Positions 45,741 through 56,300 of a stretch of DNA of 64,000 nucleotides are shown one piece after another. This DNA is from Bryoerythrophyllum caledonicum. Lineage: Eukaryota > Streptophyta > Bryopsida > Pottiales > Pottiaceae. Made by a program: the position numbers and the translations under genes. Every line of letters begins with the position of its first letter. Position 1 is the stretch's first letter. The notes below the pieces were generated by a model. It was not told the DNA's origin, did not search any database, and saw only the letters and a program-made list of their open reading frames with translations. The stretch is from NCBI GenBank assembly GCA_963971425.1, contig OZ020519.1:636028-700027 (forward strand). Reading direction: 5' to 3'.

Positions 45741-48260
45741 ACTGGCGTGAATATAGTATTTGTTCATTATCTTTACTAAGCATATGGCCATGGGACATAG
45801 GCTAGTGTAATAGAACTACTCCCCCCTCTCAAGGATAAACACTTTTCTATACTAAGTGCTTCCCTACACTAATTACCTTAGAGACAACCGACATGTCATC
45901 TCCCCCAAGAGCTTTGTGGGTCCCCATACAACGAGGCCTTGGGAACCCACCATAATTGGGTCGACTATGGTGGCATAAGTCAACGAGGTCATAGTGTTGA
46001 CTTACAATGTAGTGTGTCATGTAACCCTCACCATGGACAGCAATGGAAGCCCTTCCAAACACTTCAACCAACACTTTATAGTTCCTCCTCTATTCATATG
46101 TTAGAAGCAACCTTGTAAAGTATGGTTGTAGCGCTTCAAAGGTCTCCCACACTTGCTTGCGTTTCACCCTTGCTTGGCCATTCTTGAGGTTATTTGACTT
46201 TGAAGCAAGCACGACCTTTCAAACTTGGTCATTCCCCAAACATGAACTTGGTCCAAACAACTCCCTTGCTAAGACTCCACCAATGCTCGGCTTTTAGACA
46301 ACATTCCCTGTCTTACCAGACAATTACGGATCCTGCTTCAACACACAATTAGAATCCTTTTCACCAATTGTAAAAACACTTCTTTCCATAGCATCTATCG
46401 CTCTTGATTTCTTCACTTCATCTTGCATATTCCAGATGAACATGAAGTGGAGATGGAGGAATTTCTCCGCTATACAAACTAGCGCATACAAAGTACAAAT
46501 ATGTATTCGACTAACGGGAATTGGCAAAATTGGTTTTCATCGAGGATGTGGATCAATGTCACATAGTGCACCTTGAATGCTCGATACAAATAGCCTACTT
46601 TGTCAGGCTCTTTTTCCATGAGAGGATCTTGTTCGCTCTCCTTGAGCCTCCGTACAAACCCTCAAACTTTCATGTTTTTGCTGGCAACATATGCAATTCA
46701 TCTTGCATGCAAGTCCATGTTGTAGCCCATACATACACATTAGCGTTTTCATATCTGCACTTGGATGCCACTTGGCTAGTAAACTCCCATAGCCCAACAC
46801 TTCTAAATGTTCCCTATTGGATTGTGCTGTAATAACCTTTAAAAACCATGTTTGCTAAAACACCCAATATAAGATATTATAGGATTCTTTCTCTACCTGA
46901 AAGCAACCTGTTGACCAAATTTCTTGCTCAAATTGCACCAAAAAATATCTCTCATCATTTTTTTGAATGTTAGGATCTAGAGCTCGATTCATGAGTGTGA
47001 GGCTCACTTGCTCAAACTTCTTCCCATGAAGCACTTCCACCTCGTACAACTTTAGCACAAATATAAGCGCTCCATCGTTGCACTCTGAAATTAAGGAAAA
47101 TTAGTTGGTGCGTATGAAGCATCAAAGACATTAACAAAATTGTGCTGCAGCAAATTAAATTATAGAAGAAATCAGATTTAAACAAATTTTGAGACTCACC
47201 TTCAACTGTGATGTCATAGAACAATATCATTGATTGTTGAACAACTTTAATATCAGCAAAGAGGTTATTTTTGTCATGGAGAATAACCTCCGTGGATTTT
47301 CTAACCACCTTCTTAGCAACCCTAACTTCTGGAATGATTTTCCGCTCATCTATGTGGTAGTAATCTCCAATGAACTGCACAAGTTTATACTGCATTTTCC
47401 TTTGCAACTGTACCACCCTTTTACTAGACAGCAAAAGACCACTCTTTAGTTTAGGTGCTACAGCTGTGACTCGATGCTTTATAGCCTTGCATGCTGCATG
47501 GTATCTCATGGGTGTCACATTGTTGCCATCACACACTCCCAACATCACTTTCTCATCCAACTTCCTTTGTATCTTTTTAAAGGTAGTCTTCGTCGCAATC
47601 TCATTGGCCTAACTCATCCTGGGTTGCTCTTCCAACCTCAAAGTGTTACCAACGGACAGAATGCTTGCAATAGCACGTGTCGGTGTTGTAGCAATATGAG
47701 AACTCCCTACCCTGCCCAATCTTTTGTTCTCTCCATGTGCTTTATTCCATTGATGTAAGCAATTGACTAGTTGAGGTTGGATTTGTACTCTCAAAACAGT
47801 CGGGCGCCATTTGGCATTGCCTGAACAATCAATTGCAAAGCAATCAATTTGCTTTGCAATTGATTGTGCTCCTATACAAGCTTAGCCGTATGCTGTTAGA
47901 AGCTCCTATTCAAGCTCAGCCGTACTCTGTGACATACTTTCAACTACACCACGTTGTACCTTGTATTCTAGTTGAAAATGTCGAATATATCCTCTTAATA
48001 AACTCAAATTGTTGACTGCAAGCCCATCAAGGTGCCATTCATGCCAGCATCGCTTAAGCGTTTCGTGTAGCCCAACATATCCCAGTCGCCGTGGCTTAAA
48101 AACTCCAAATATGTTTTTGGTGTGCTTAAGTATGGAGGAGAATTTGTAGTTGAATTCACAGAATACAAGCTAACGTCAACCCGAAGATCAATGTGAATTT
48201 CACTAGTTGCCCTCCTTGCCGCGAAGTTCGCAAGGCTATCTTGATTTTCTAAGAGCACTC
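45741..48260 (-). pseudogene. Degenerate unidentified TE gene
   Basis: Several minus-strand fragments in varying frames appear to come from one protein. They include a 182-codon ORF at 47,012-47,560 (VTPMRYHAACKAIKHRV, QYKLVQFIGDYYHID), a possible intron at about 47,090-47,200 before LKLYEVEVLHGKKFEQVS, then ICTLYALVCIAEKFLHLHFM at 46,324-46,527, AEHWWSLSKGVVWTKFMFG-like sequence near 46,230, and RASIAVHGEGYMTHYIV at 45,847-46,074. The last two recall a class of large bryophyte TE proteins, but I cannot name it. Upstream coding may include 48,004-48,258. Confidence 0.4.
47825..47867. repeat. 18-bp perfect inverted repeat with 7-nt loop
   Basis: ACAATCAATTGCAAAGCA at 47,825-47,842 is perfectly complementary to TGCTTTGCAATTGATTGT at 47,850-47,867 with a 7-nt spacer. 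No T-tract follows, and eukaryotic context argues against a terminator. Confidence 0.9.
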
Positions 48261-50228
48261 CTCTCTAGATAACCAGAGCATACCTAGAATTCAACTTCAC
48301 ATGAGGAATATAACTACTATTGTTGGTATTTGTAACGTCCCTCACTGCCATGTTGAAAGGACGTTACAAATAATGCATAGCTAAAGCTCATAAGAAAGTT
48401 TCAATAGGAGAGTGAATCTAGAACACATAGTACCGCATCTATACTCTTGACCATTTACTGATTAAATGGTTCTTGATTCTTGGAGTTGAAGCAACTTAAG
48501 GAATTTCTCAATGGAAACCACCATTCAATTGCTTGTTTAGTTTGAAATGAAGTTAGAAGTGATGCCACAAAGTAGCAATTTAACAATTGAGGAAAAAAAT
48601 CTTGAATTCGTCATGATTCAAGTAATTTTGTTTTAATTCTAAACTGATCTAGACTTGGAACTTTTGTCTAACTATACTATTTAAAATTCTTGTTCAGGTT
48701 TTCAATTAATTTTAGGAGAGGAATCCTAAAAGTCACTAACGTTACAATGCAAGAAATGAATCACCAAGCAAAGCACTAGTCTTGACCACAGACAGCGTGA
48801 AAACAAGAACTATGATCCAAGAAGAAAGACTGTGCTAGAGCAGCAAAAATTAGGGCAACAATATGTCAATGTATCCTCATTAAAATTTATGGGCAAAAAA
48901 CACAATGTATGGTTTGTATCAATAGTGAAGGTGACAGTAAAGGAAGACAAGCAAACCCCTACACTATAGACGGCATGAAAAAAAGACTTTTTTTGAGCCA
49001 TGCAAGGAGGTTGTGCTGCAGCAAAATCCAGTGAGCAAACCGACCATGAAAGAATACTTGGTGCAATGTCTAAAAACATGCTACATGTCACATCTTACAT
49101 GTCTTCCTGCCACTTTATTTTTCTCCTTCCTGCCCTACTAATACCTTGTTGGCATATTATACTAATATTCACTTAGTGGAATAGGTTGACTTTGAAGTTA
49201 AAAACTCGTTTTGGCAAGTAAAGCTCATCACCTTTTTATTATATTATTTTTAGGAAGGACAATGTAAATTCCAATGACGAATAAATTATAATTAATTGAT
49301 TGCTGCCACAATGGCTAGAAATGCCAACATGGCCTTGTTCCAACTGCCATGCATTAGTACATTGCGTTTGACAATGATGCCCATGAGGCTGGCCGCAACT
49401 GAGTCATTGTTGCCCATGCGTCTTTGGCACCAAATCTAACCCTGTCCAACTTGCCCTTGCAGGGCCTTTTGGAGACCCCAAAACTTCTCTAATGATTATG
49501 GCGCCTACTCGCCAAAATCATGAGATTTGGCTCGCCTCCACCAATTTTCTCCATATTTTCCCACCACTCTCGTGCCGCCACATGGCATTGTGGGAGTGGC
49601 TGCGGCAGGCGGTGGCCACCTACAACAGCAGGTTGGGGGGCACAATTTATGGCTTTCGGCCAGTGGTGCGGCCTCTAGCTGACTTCCCAACTGCGGACCA
49701 AGGATGGTGCGAGGCTCTCCACCCCCTTTCCGCTAGAATGGCATGGAAGCAGTGGAGATGCTATAGAGCATCTTCACCATGGAGATGTCAAATCGGGACT
49801 TTTGCCCAAGGACACCCACACTTTGCCCAACCCGCCATCCATTGTCTGCGTGGTTTCTCCACCGCCACCAGGCAACAATTCTCAATGCGCCAGGCAAGGG
49901 GAAAATTCTCTCCACTCCCCATTATTGTTCCTTGCTCCCCAACATCATCCCCGCTCCACACTATCCCTCATTCTCGTCCCATTTGCCCACTTTTTTGCTG
50001 AGGTCATGGTGCCTTCCCACAACTATACACAGTAAGTGGCTAAGATGGTAATGTCATTTCAACAAATTATCCTGGCGACTCAACAAAACCTCTTGAAATG
50101 ACATGTAGACGGCAACCCAGACTCTTGACACAGAGCCGGAAGGCGAGCGCAAACTCTGCGGTGGAGGCGCAGTGAGGCGCATGCCATTTTCACGGGGCCC
50201 AGTGCCCCGGCGGAGATGCTCTTTGGGG
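48261..50228. other. Intergenic, no gene recognised
   Basis: ORFs at 48,810-49,091 (minus) and 49,492-50,001 (plus, 169 codons) lack recognisable domains. The latter covers a C-rich stretch in which three frames are open, which argues against coding. Confidence 0.4.
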
Positions 50229-50735
50229 TAAATGATGCTTCGTTTCAGTTGTGCGGCTTCAATAGCATAGGCCAATGACAGAGATCCCAGCCTCATCCTG
50301 AACCCGGCATTGTCGCCAGGCCGTGTGGCCGTCACACGCCCAGGTTAGGGACCTGTAACCAACGGGGACTAGAAACCGTCGTATCTACAAATAGCGGAAT
50401 CCGTCTTCAAATGAACCCGTCTCGTAGAGCACGCGGTTTCAGGTCCCCTGGTGGTTCTTGGTTCGCAACCTCGCAATCCGTCGAAGCAACCACATCGGGC
50501 CGCACATGATCTCCTTTTCCAGGCCACCCAAAAGTGGATGGGGTTCCATAGGCAGAGCTTCTGCACAAGTGGCGGACTGAGGTGGAGAATGTACATTTGG
50601 AGCCTCCATCACCACCACAGATCTCCCTTCGCTCGTTTAGCGATCTCTTATACTTCGCTCATTTAGGTGTCTTGTAGTATTCTCGATCATACAGTAGCTT
50701 CTTGGTTTAGTTTCTTCCATTGCATTCTGAGCGTC

Positions 50736-50743
50736 AAACCCTA
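50736..50743 (+). promoter_or_regulatory. Telo-box AAACCCTA, ferredoxin 1 copy B
   Basis: It has the same position relative to the ATG (50,747) as in copy A. Confidence 0.4.
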
Positions 50744-50746
50744 GCG

Positions 50747-51181
50747 ATGGCTGCCGCCGCGCTCACCACCGCCAGCATTGCGCCCGTGGCCTCCTTGGCG
50801 CCCGCGAGCTCGCGCGTGGCCAATGTGCGGTCCTCGTCGGTGTCCATGGCCAAGGCGTTCGGCCTCAAGTCCCGCTCCATGGGACGGATCACAGCGTACA
50901 CGGTGACGCTGAGGACGCCCGACGGCGACCAAGTCATCGAGTGCGACGACGACACGTACATCCTGGACGCGGCCGAGGAAGCGGGGATCGACTTGCCGTA
51001 CTCGTGCCGCGCCGGCGCGTGCTCGTCGTGCACGGGTAAGGTCGAGGCAGGGACGGTGGACCAGAGCGACCAGAACCACTTGGAGGAGGAGCAGGTCGAG
51101 GAAGGGTATGTGCTGACCTGCGTGGCTTATCCGACGAGCGACGTGACGATCGCGACGCACAAGGAGGAGGACCTGAACTAG
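50747..51181 (+). CDS. Ferredoxin, [2Fe-2S], plastid-type (copy B, gene 1)
   Basis: Single exon, 144 residues, with ligands Cys87, Cys92, Cys95 and Cys125 as in copy A. The transit peptide is identical in sequence. The only protein difference seen from copy A is Glu-Glu in place of Ala-Ala at residues 118-119 ([10 protein letters not shown]), next to the last cluster ligand. The additional acidic residues are in a region that in plant ferredoxins faces FNR, so affinity for partners might differ; this is inference. The upstream 480 bases are nearly identical to copy A, so both are probably expressed in a similar way. Confidence 0.93.
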   Translation: MAAAALTTASIAPVASLAPASSRVANVRSSSVSMAKAFGLKSRSMGRITAYTVTLRTPDGDQVIECDDDTYILDAAEEAGIDLPYSCRAGACSSCTGKVEAGTVDQSDQNHLEEEQVEEGYVLTCVAYPTSDVTIATHKEEDLN

Positions 51182-52416
51182 AGTGTGGCCTGTGGAGGGG
51201 ACTTAGGTGTGGTAGCGTGGGCAATTTTGTTGAATAATGGTGACGAACGGAACCGTGTTGGTATGGTGAGTGTGTCATGTCTCATCTTGTAAAGTATTGA
51301 GATGAATTGATGGAAAAGAAAATCAATATCGACCGTTGACTGTGCGTATCATGGATCTGGTCAAGTCTCTCAATGTTAAGAGTCGAATTAGATGTAGTTT
51401 CAACCTGTCGTGTTAGCTTATCTAGGAAGCAGGATGCGTGATGTAGGTTTTAACGAACTTGTCTGGAAGTGACTGCAAACATCGAAGAATTGGTTACTTG
51501 ATAGTCAATGAAATCGCCGGATGTGTCCGTGGGGTGCATGAATGTCGTGTGTGTGGTTGAGACCTGTTTTACATCCGCACGCTGTTTCCATGTCGAGTAG
51601 ATACTATTCGGTGGACAGTGAACTCTAGAATTCTAGTGGATACTGTCACACGCGGGCATGAGTCTCAGAAAGGATTCGCGTGATTCAATCTGCTGTATCC
51701 TCAGTGCCTGTGAATGAATTTTGGACCGATGGAGTACCTCTCATATGAACACAGTTTGAAACTTACAAGCGGCTCTCTAGATTCGATGTGCAGGCCAAAC
51801 GCTTACCATCTCACTAATCATGTTCCTTCCTCTCGTAGTCATTGGGCACCACAGGTTCTCGTGTGGTCGAAACAGCACCAGAGTATACCGAGTAGTCCGC
51901 TAGAACATGATGGAAACTCATGGTTTGTCCGGAGGAAAGCACATTCTCATTTACACGCTGGATGGAATGGTTTAACAATGACATTGGTGGAAATGCCACA
52001 ACTACTACGACTGTAACAACTACTACTGTACTATTTCTGTTCTATCTGCGACCAATGTGCGGTGCGTAGCAGCACTGCGACATTTTCGCCTCTTTGGCTC
52101 TTTGGTTCAGTGTTCCAAAGGCGAAAATCCTACCACCACTGTGGCGGTTGCCCAAGCACTGTAGGGGCCACCACGCAGAAAAAGGCTGTATCTACCACCG
52201 CCATTTGAGACACTTGTGACCCCGAGTGAAGAAAGGACCTATTCGAAAGAACTGACGCCGTAGTAAAGGAGATGGGGCTGAAGGAGAAATGTAGATGGGA
52301 GCGGGTTCGGGTGCAGCGACGGGTTTGGGTCTTCGTGCTCGTCTTCGAGTCCGAGGCCTCTCCACACAATTTCTGCGGTTGATTGCATGTGCTTTTGCGG
52401 TTGGACTCTGAACTTC
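51182..52416. other. Spacer between ferredoxin genes, copy B
   Basis: It is conserved with copy A except for insertions around 51,790-51,860 and 52,060-52,250. It contains the ferredoxin 1 3' region and the ferredoxin 2 promoter. No gene is seen. Confidence 0.5.
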
Positions 52417-52427
52417 GAACCCTAGCT

Positions 52428-52859
52428 ATGGCGGCTGCATCGCTCACCACCAGCATTGTGCCCGTGGCCTCCTTGGCGCCGGCGTTGCGCGTGGCCATTG
52501 TGCGGCCGTCGTCGGTACCCATCGTCAAGGCGTTCGGTTGGAGGACGCGCTCCATGGGACGGGTCACGTGCCTGGCGACGTACAAGGTGACGTTGAAGAC
52601 ACCCGGCGGCGACACGGTCATAGACTGCCGCGACGATGTCTACATCCTGGACGCGGCCGAGTATGCTGGATTGGACCTGCCGTACTCGTGCCGCGCCGGG
52701 GCGTGCGCTACGTGCGCGGGTCTGGTTGTGAAGGGAGAGGTGGACCAGAGCGACCAGAGCTTCTTGGACGACGAGCAGCAGGAGAGAGGGTTCGTGCTGA
52801 CGTGCGTGGCATATCCGGAGGGCGACGTGACGATCGCGACGCCAAGGAGGAGGACCTGA
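52428..52859 (+). CDS. Ferredoxin, [2Fe-2S] (copy B, gene 2), C-terminal frameshift
   Basis: It encodes 143 residues. All four cluster cysteines (88, 93, 96, 126) are present, so the fold may still form. A 1-nt deletion near 52,842 (GCGACGCCAAGG against GCGACGCACAAGG in copy A) changes the final acidic THKEEDLI to TPRRRT and ends translation a few codons early. The acidic C-terminus is normally part of the docking surface for FNR and other partners and packs on the fold, so the change to a basic tail probably reduces activity or stability. The leader has GAACCCTA in place of the telo-box AAACCCTA. It may be an early pseudogene or a neofunctionalised copy. Confidence 0.85.
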   Translation: MAAASLTTSIVPVASLAPALRVAIVRPSSVPIVKAFGWRTRSMGRVTCLATYKVTLKTPGGDTVIDCRDDVYILDAAEYAGLDLPYSCRAGACATCAGLVVKGEVDQSDQSFLDDEQQERGFVLTCVAYPEGDVTIATPRRRT

Positions 52860-52864
52860 TTTAG

Positions 52865-53653
52865 AGCATTGGTGTTCATAGGTGGTCGAGGTAGCTTGAT
52901 GGATATTTCCTCCTTAATTTTGGTATGGTTTATCACGGCATATCTTTCCTTTGTACAATGTTGAGTGAATTGAATCGAATCTGGAATCCGAGATGAATCC
53001 CTGTATGCTGGCGTCGCATTTCTCGTGTCCTGTACATGTATGCTTCTTTCTCGCTTCCGACATGTGTTGCAACGTAGCATTATCCATTGTCAGATAGATT
53101 TGCGGGTTCTGCTAAAGGAGTGGAAATTGTAGTCAATATCCATTCAGTTGATCTTAAGGCGCAGATTGAGACAACGTCGATGTTCATTTCGTCTGTTTTG
53201 CGTAGCTATTCACTTCGAGAACTTCACAGATTTGCCTGTTGCTGTCACCTAGTACGTATTCCTGTTCGAATGTAGTTAATGGTTATAAAGCGTAGGATAA
53301 CAAGTTACAGCAGTAATGTAGTAAATCTGCATATAAACTGTTCAGCATTTGCAAAGTTATTGGATAAATAAAAGTTCTGAGTTTAGCAGAAGCCACTGGG
53401 ACTGGGCCCCATCGCAAGCGAGCGAATTGAGGTACAGTAACTCTGAGTGTGCACTATTAAATATGGAAAGATGTCTCGGAACATTCTGCAACTGTATGAG
53501 AATGGAAATGGACAACACACACGACACACGAGGAAATCTGCGATCTGAAACTGGAGAGGTGAGTTTGATATCGTTTCGTGGGGTTCTCTGTTTCGGCGGT
53601 TAACGTTGTGATGTCTCCAATTTGACAGAGCGGAGGAGTTTTTAGACAGGGAT
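52865..53653. other. Ferredoxin 2 3' region and PMP22 promoter, copy B
   Basis: It is conserved with 29,223-30,010. No separate gene was recognised; the short ORF at 53,349-53,603 is a chance frame. Confidence 0.5.
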
Positions 53654-55515
53654 ATGAACAGCGGGAGATTGATGGCTGACGAAGTCAAGGCGTTGTGGCG
53701 CCAGTATCTGCTCAGCTTGCAGCGTCATCCCTTGCGCACCAAGGTAAGGATTTCCTTAACAGTCTACCTTGTGATCGATGTGCTTTGTGGATGCTGTGCT
53801 TCGATCTGCGCTCACGTGGTTTGATTCTTGAGAATCGTTCTTCGTGCGGCCTCTTGGTCATTGGCAAAGTGGCTGATTGTAGGGACTAACCCTGATTGTT
53901 GTTCACATAATTTTGAAGCTGCCGTTGGGGCTTTTCAAATTGTAGCGCACTCTAAACTGTCATAAAGGACAAGCGCCAGAAAGCGGGAAGTCTCTTCTGT
54001 TCGGTTACTTAACACCAAATTTTGTAGCCAGACTGAGCTTGCAATCGGTCATGTGAGTCTTTGTTGACGGTGAAGGAGAAGCTTGAGGTTATATGTAACT
54101 CGTCAGGTGTTTATCCATCGAGAGGGCTTCATTTGATAGAAACAAGCTTTACACCTGTTGTTTCCTAGTTTACAATATTTCTAGTTTGAGTTGGGTGTGT
54201 ATCAGTGAAGATGCTGACACATGGAGTGCTGGTGCAGGCCATAACAGCAGGGGTTTTGGCAGGGAGCGCTGATATGGTCGCTCAGAAGCTGGCTGGAGCA
54301 AAGAATTTGCAGTTCAAACGTGCTTCTCTGCTCATGGTTAAGACTGAAATGCCCTGTGTCTTGACCATTGCCATGCTAATGTGGACTGTAACTTGAGGTC
54401 ACATGAGCCCAGAGAAGAAGTTGAGATCTGGTGTCTCTCGTTCCAGATTTTGACTTGACTAGAGATTTTGGTTTGCAGCTCTGGGGTTTGTGTTATTCAG
54501 GGCCGTTTGGACATTTCTTCCACAAATTCATGGACAAACTCTTCCCTCCAGCCAGAGATAGCAAGACAATAGTGAGCAAGGTCAGTACTTTCCTCAACTC
54601 ATAAAAATCTCACGTTGTTGCTCAATAAGCGTTGCCCAGAAATCGAATCGTAACATTTACTGCCTTGCCATGCGTTTTCTAGTGAGATAACTCTGCTTGT
54701 TTAGGCTCTAGTGCACAAATCGTAACATGAGGGCAACTCTCAGATTTAATTGTTGTATGATACAGTACTTGCGCTTCAAATGTCGTATTTACTGTGCTGA
54801 AAATTCTTATAAGATTGTGTGGATGCGTGAGGTTAGGTGATTGTGGAGCAGCTGACAGCTAGTCCATGGAACAATTTCCTTTTCATGTCATACCTCGCTG
54901 TAGTGGTTGAAGGTAACTTCGAACTTTTGACTTTTGCCAGCCCTGACATGAAGGTCTTTTTTTTAAGAGTTATTTCTTGTTTCCACTCTTTTCAGGGCGA
55001 CCGTGGAGCTCAGTGAAGTCTCATCTCAAATCGAATTATCCATCAGTGCAGCTGAATGCTTGGAGGGTACCAGTTTCCATCCGTTCAGCTTTTTCTGTAT
55101 GGTTGCTTGTTACAATAATCAGACTGATTTAGCGCGTGGGATTTTGGGTCATGCAGTTCTGGCCATTGGTCGGGTTGATCAACTACAAGTACTTACCAAT
55201 TCAGCTGCGGGTCCTTTTCCACAACCTGGCAGCAGTGTGTTGGTAAGAAGTAACCTTGCCCCACATAATATTAGTTTCATAACGCATAACTGAACTCATT
55301 CGTTTCATGTACAGCCGGTGCTAGACAAAGCTGTAACTAGCTTGCAAGAATGTAGAACTACCTTGCTTTATGTTTTCAGAATATCGATTCAGTTTCTTCT
55401 TCCTTGATCACGTGTATTCTCTCATTGTTGCTATTCTCTGTTTCGGATTCACAACAGGGGGGTTTTCTTGATACTTCGGTCGAGGGCGTCCGTTCCCAAA
55501 CTTGCTACTGCTTAA
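53654..55515 (+). CDS. PMP22: PMP22/Mpv17-family peroxisomal membrane protein, complete, 7 exons
   Basis: Exons: 53,654-53,743, 54,238-54,336, 54,479-54,580, 54,837-54,912, 54,996-55,066, 55,157-55,242, 55,458-55,515; all introns are GT-AG and phases agree, giving 193 residues. Family hallmarks in order: ALWRQYLLSLQRHPLRTK, AITAGVLAGSADMVAQKL, GLCYSGPFGHFFHKFMDK, VIVEQLTASPWNNFLFMSYL, EGRPWSSVKSHL, NYPSVQLNAWR, FWPLVGLINYKYLPIQLRVL, and a basic tail LRSRASVPKLATA. Four hydrophobic segments are expected. In plants PMP22 sits in the peroxisome membrane; a channel role is suspected for the family but not settled. The start may be 53,654 or the in-frame ATG at 53,672 (MADEVKALW). The ORF starting with MLTHGVL is intron sequence read into exon 2. 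Symbol by family resemblance only. Confidence 0.9.
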
Positions 55516-56300
55516 GGACAAGGCTGCTGTCATGCACTACCCCAAGACCCGAAGGAATTTCAAGGTTCACAGTATACGTGGAAATAGCTCATGTACACAA
55601 CTGCTGGAGTTCATCATAACCACAGGATTTCGTGTCGGTTTCCAAGTCGGTACTAAACATCAGATGTTTTTGGATTCTGAATGATACCTTTGTCTTACTG
55701 AGGACAGGAGACAGTATCAGTGATTTACAACAGACGCAAAGACCTCCTTCATGTTGGGTCAAGACTACATCATAGTAATAAAGCAAAAGTTCATGAATGA
55801 ATTTCAAGATTATCTAACAGTATACTAGACGTGGTATTAGGATTCCCTTCCTTTTAACAATTACTCTCCAGTGTGCTTCAAATATTTGAATATTTTATTC
55901 TGCTTGTATTCCTGAATGTAGAAGAGAATTTTGTCGAAGAAGCCTAATCGAATAACACCCATTCTTGTTAGTTACGGTACTTTGTCTCTCCCATTGGCTC
56001 ACAGCCTCAAATTTACATTCATACAACAAACCTACAAGTGCATCATGCCAAATCACAATTAGTAGATTCAATTGACACTTGCGTACACATTAAGAGACAC
56101 AGTCATACACTGAGCTCATCTCCGGATCCACTTACGTGTTTTGATCCCTAAACCTTTATCCCCCATCTCCTACTTCCTGTCATATTGACATCCAGCCAAG
56201 GACCAATTGTTGCATTACAACACTTCCCTCCTTTCTACCCACACACTTGGACCTTCTCACATTGTTTGTCATCAGTCGTGCAGCCTAGAATTCTGTACGA
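55516..56300. other. Convergent intergenic region, no gene
   Basis: It lies between the PMP22 gene (plus) and the P450 gene (minus), so it contains both 3' regions. No ORF of interest and no repeat were seen. Confidence 0.5.

Larger units (their letters stand above)
50229..54572 (+). repeat. Segmental duplication, copy B (ferredoxin-ferredoxin-PMP22 block)
   Basis: It is homologous and co-linear with 26,772-30,864 in the same orientation, about 23.4 kb apart. Copy B retains a complete PMP22-like gene running beyond the duplicated part, so it probably represents the ancestral arrangement at the 3' side. It has an extra ~150-250 bp in the spacer between ferredoxins (51,790-52,260). Confidence 0.9.

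Noticed and set aside
49492..50001. 169-codon plus-strand ORF upstream of copy B
   Set aside because: Three overlapping frames are open in C-rich DNA; there is no motif and no conservation with copy A.
54205..54396. 63-codon ORF MKMLTHGVLVQAITAG as an independent small gene
   Set aside because: It is exon 2 of the PMP22-like gene plus flanking intron sequence; splice sites and family alignment put the exon start at GCC (54,238).
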